From: Bacteroidota bacterium
GTDB lineage: Bacteria > Bacteroidota > Bacteroidia > Bacteroidales > 4484-276
NCBI GenBank assembly: GCA_013203545.1
Contig: JABMQA010000503.1
Coordinates: 1 to 7,547 of the forward strand
Direction: 5' to 3'
DNA length: 7,547 bases
The notes beneath the pieces are model-generated. The model had not been told where the DNA came from. It did no database searches and saw only the letters and a list, made by a program, of their open reading frames with translations. This document shows, one piece after another, positions 7,249 through 7,547 of this stretch. Both the position numbers and the translations under genes were made by a program. Numbering within the stretch: position 1 is the stretch's first letter; each line of letters begins with the position of its first letter.

Positions 7249-7290
7249 TCGGTGAATGGCGGGTGGGGGTCGGTGAATGGAGGGAAGGGG
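7249..7290 (-). promoter_or_regulatory. Paired direct repeat, candidate LytTR operator
   Basis: On the minus strand, CCATTCACCGA occurs twice without a mismatch (7270-7280 and 7249-7259), 21 bases apart. The full 21-bp units (7249-7269, 7270-7290) match at 18 of 21 positions, and all three differences fall outside the 11-bp core. Direct repeats with a 21-22 bp period are the usual target of LytTR regulators (AgrA, YehT and YpdB, for example). The near copy ends about 11 bases upstream of the -33 element, a normal activator position. The operon it precedes encodes a LytTR regulator. Confidence 0.6.
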
Positions 7291-7351
7291 AGAACTAAGC
7301 GCAAAGAGTATAGATCGAAGAGCAAAGAGCAGGGAGATGAGAGATGAGAGT
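7289..7351. repeat. Degenerate heptamer array
   Basis: Nine consecutive 7-base units can be read in one phase: ggagaac, taagcgc, aaagagt, atagatc, gaagagc, aaagagc, agggaga, tgagaga, tgagagt. The fourth base is g in all nine and most units are purine-rich. It lies directly beside the 21-bp direct repeat (sharing two bases) and contains no gene. Confidence 0.6.
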
Positions 7352-7371
7352 GTAAAAAATGGAAAATTGGT

Positions 7372-7421
7372 AATTTAACTCTGACAGGTCCGCCAGGGGG
7401 AGGACTCTGTCAGGTTAAATT
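7372..7421. repeat. Imperfect palindrome, REP-like or bidirectional terminator-like
   Basis: The arms pair as aatttaac/gttaaatt, ctgacag/ctgtcag and gtcc/ggac, 19 base pairs in all, broken by one unpaired t on each side (7380 and 7406), around a 10-base loop gccaggggga (7392-7401). The GC-rich top with an AT-rich foot is typical of intergenic palindromes. It lies between the two divergent transcription units, so a terminator role for either of them is unlikely. Confidence 0.65.
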
Positions 7422-7435
7422 GATTGACGACCTCG

Positions 7436-7443
7436 TATGTTTG
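7436..7443 (+). promoter_or_regulatory. Candidate -7 element of a divergent gene
   Basis: TATGTTTG is an exact TAnnTTTG match on the plus strand. No good TTTG or TTG is found 17-21 bases upstream, so support is partial. It would start transcription near 7450, about 40 bases ahead of the ATG at 7492. Confidence 0.3.
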
Positions 7444-7491
7444 CAAATTTAAAAAACGTTCTTTGAATTTTTAAAACTAAAAGAGATATTC

Positions 7492-7547
7492 ATGGTTAAT
7501 TTAATTAACATAAATACAAGAAAGAAAGGCCAGGAATTGCAAAAAGA
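7492..7547 (+). CDS. Possible start of a divergent gene, cut by the window end
   Basis: An ATG at 7492 opens a frame that runs to the window edge without a stop: MVNLININTRKKGQELQK, then an incomplete codon. It is preceded by an A-rich leader with a weak purine stretch (aaaagaga), and a TAnnTTTG element lies about 50 bases upstream. Eighteen codons are too few to identify a family, and an open run of this length can arise by chance. If real, it is transcribed away from the LiaF-like operon and shares its intergenic region. Confidence 0.35.
   Translation, partial: MVNLININTRKKGQELQK

Overview
The window looks like an ordinary chromosomal stretch of a member of the Bacteroidota. The evidence is a set of promoters matching the Bacteroidetes pattern (TTTG or TTG, about 17-20 bases, then TAnnTTTG), A-rich leaders with weak Shine-Dalgarno sequences, a type B ribosomal protein L31 beside a GlmU-like nucleotidyltransferase, a large GAF protein of a Bacteroidota type, and a LytTR two-component system. 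The order or family cannot be fixed from this sequence alone. All five complete genes read on the minus strand; a possible sixth starts on the plus strand at the right edge.

Layout from left to right: 1-157 holds nothing convincing. 158-1345 is a GlmU-like sugar nucleotidyltransferase/acyltransferase and 1555-1824 is the zinc-independent L31 (rpmE2), with a strong promoter at 1853-1883. 2032-4398 is a 788-residue GAF-domain protein of unknown function. Its upstream region carries two overlapping promoters with a perfect 19-bp palindrome between their elements, and further upstream a 21-bp tandem repeat (4529-4584).

The right half (4605-7163) is a tight three-gene operon, transcribed in this order: a LiaF-like membrane protein, a LytS/YehU-type histidine kinase, and a LytTR response regulator. 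Gaps between genes are 5 bases and 1 base, so the products should work as one envelope-sensing unit. The LiaF-like protein probably modulates the kinase, the kinase phosphorylates Asp59 of the regulator, and the regulator binds DNA through its LytTR domain.

The 328-base region 7164-7491 upstream of this operon is the most interesting part. It holds a promoter. Immediately upstream of the promoter is a perfect 11-bp direct repeat with a 21-bp period, the geometry expected of a LytTR operator, so the operon probably regulates itself. Beyond that lie a degenerate 7-base periodic array, a REP-like imperfect palindrome, and a candidate promoter and start for a divergent gene cut by the window end. 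No mobile element, CRISPR array, tRNA or rRNA was seen.
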